From: an uncultured Lacibacter sp.
Lineage (GTDB): Bacteria; Bacteroidota; Bacteroidia; Chitinophagales; Chitinophagaceae
Assembly: GCF_946479605.1 (NCBI RefSeq)
Contig: NZ_CAMLGT010000239.1
Location: forward strand, 1 to 5,816
Reading direction: 5' to 3'
Length of the DNA: 5,816 nucleotides
Within the stretch, counting starts at the first letter, position 1, and every line of letters begins with the position of its first letter. Of the stretch, positions 5,430-5,816 are shown in pieces. The notes beneath the pieces are model-generated. The model searched no databases. It worked only from the letters and a program-made list of their open reading frames with translations, and was not told the DNA's origin. Position numbers and translations under genes: made by a program.

Positions 5430-5816
5430 CCTCTTCCCATTTCACGCAGGTACGCTACATGCGATGCAATTGCCATGCGCATTTTTGGATACTCAATGTA
5501 TTCTACATTAAACTCCTGGCAGGTTTGTTTAATGATCTTGCTGATGGCAGGATAATGAATGTGTGAAATTTTTGGAAACAGGTGATGTTCAACCTGGAAG
5601 TTTAAACCACCCACCAGCATTGAAATAAGTTTGTTTCTTGTAGCAAAGTTGGCTGTTGTTTTCAACTGGTGGATTGCCCACTCATCTTCCAACTTGTTAT
5701 CGGGTTCGCTTGGCATGGGAAAATGTGTATGCTCAACAGTATGTGCCAGCTGAAACACAATGCTCAATACAAATCCTGCAAACAATGTAGATACTAAAAA
5801 GCCTAACAACCAGGGC
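5426..5816 (-). CDS. Membrane fatty acid desaturase, C-terminal part (5' end outside window)
   Basis: The frame is open to the right edge, giving 129 residues beginning P-W-L-L-G-F, so the N-terminal half with the first histidine boxes is missing. The family (DesA-like/acyl-lipid desaturases, COG3239) uses a di-iron centre held by three histidine boxes to insert double bonds into membrane-lipid or CoA-bound acyl chains. Visible are a hydrophobic segment (LLGFLVSTLFAGFVLSIVFQLA), the AHTVEHTHFP motif, the WAIHQLKTTANFA region and the third histidine box QVEHHLFP (His pair at 5587-5582). The H-I-H-Y-P-A-I stretch and an ending of HVAYLREMGRG complete the C-terminus, and all are typical of Bacteroidota members. 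Regiospecificity cannot be judged. The TAA (5428-5426) overlaps the methyltransferase TAA, and its mRNA probably ends at the terminator at 5351-5381. Confidence 0.93.
   Translation of the reverse strand, partial: PWLLGFLVSTLFAGFVLSIVFQLAHTVEHTHFPMPSEPDNKLEDEWAIHQLKTTANFATRNKLISMLVGGLNFQVEHHLFPKISHIHYPAISKIIKQTCQEFNVEYIEYPKMRMAIASHVAYLREMGRG
5459..5486 (+). terminator. Possible plus-strand terminator for the MORN-caspase/methyltransferase unit, inside the desaturase gene
   Basis: ATGCGATG (5459-5466) pairs with CAT-CGCAT (5474-5476 and 5478-5482) with G5477 bulged. The central C-AATT-G can extend the stem inward with a second bulge at C5473. A T5 run (5482-5486) follows at once. It begins 30 nt after the methyltransferase stop. 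Bulges and a short T-run make it clearly weaker than the minus-strand terminator. Confidence 0.4.

Noticed and set aside
5807..5809. TTG (minus strand) as the start of the desaturase gene
   Set aside because: The frame stays open to the window edge and the family needs an N-terminal half with additional histidine boxes. The codon is an internal Leu.

Overview
The window looks like chromosomal DNA of a Bacteroidota bacterium, most likely from the Chitinophagaceae or a close relative. This rests on three things: moderately AT-rich coding sequence, promoter boxes of the Bacteroidota TAnnTTTG type with no clear Shine-Dalgarno sites, and the gene families present. The genus is not resolvable by eye. 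There are seven protein genes, two cut by the window edges. I see no RNA gene, CRISPR array, transposase or phage gene, and no gene-free stretch longer than about 140 bases.

Layout. (1) 1-435 (+): the 3' part of an intradiol ring-cleavage dioxygenase-like gene, with all four expected iron ligands. (2) 1408-474 (-): a two-gene unit of yggS (PLP homeostasis protein) and a small two-helix membrane protein, joined by an ATGA stop/start overlap. (3) 2677-1523 (-): a short-chain-type acyl-CoA dehydrogenase. A strong hairpin follows its stop, and an exact TAnnTTTG box lies just before its ATG. (4) 2820-5429 (+), divergent from the dehydrogenase: an exported protein with three MORN-repeat modules, an Asn-rich linker and a C-terminal caspase-like protease domain, followed after 6 nt by a TPMT-family SAM methyltransferase. 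(5) 5816-5426 (-): the C-terminal part of a membrane fatty acid desaturase, convergent with the methyltransferase and sharing a TTAA across both stop codons.

Most of the genes are metabolic housekeeping or lipid genes (acyl-CoA oxidation, desaturation, PLP control). The least ordinary is the MORN-caspase protein. Its repeat region has an exact 114-residue period (342 bp), and each module is headed by a C-x4-C pair at residues 23/28, 137/142 and 251/256. The proposed catalytic pair is His522 and Cys574. A second notable point is transcriptional. The desaturase appears to use a textbook intrinsic terminator lying inside the coding sequence of the convergent methyltransferase, and a weaker counterpart for the opposite strand lies inside the desaturase gene.
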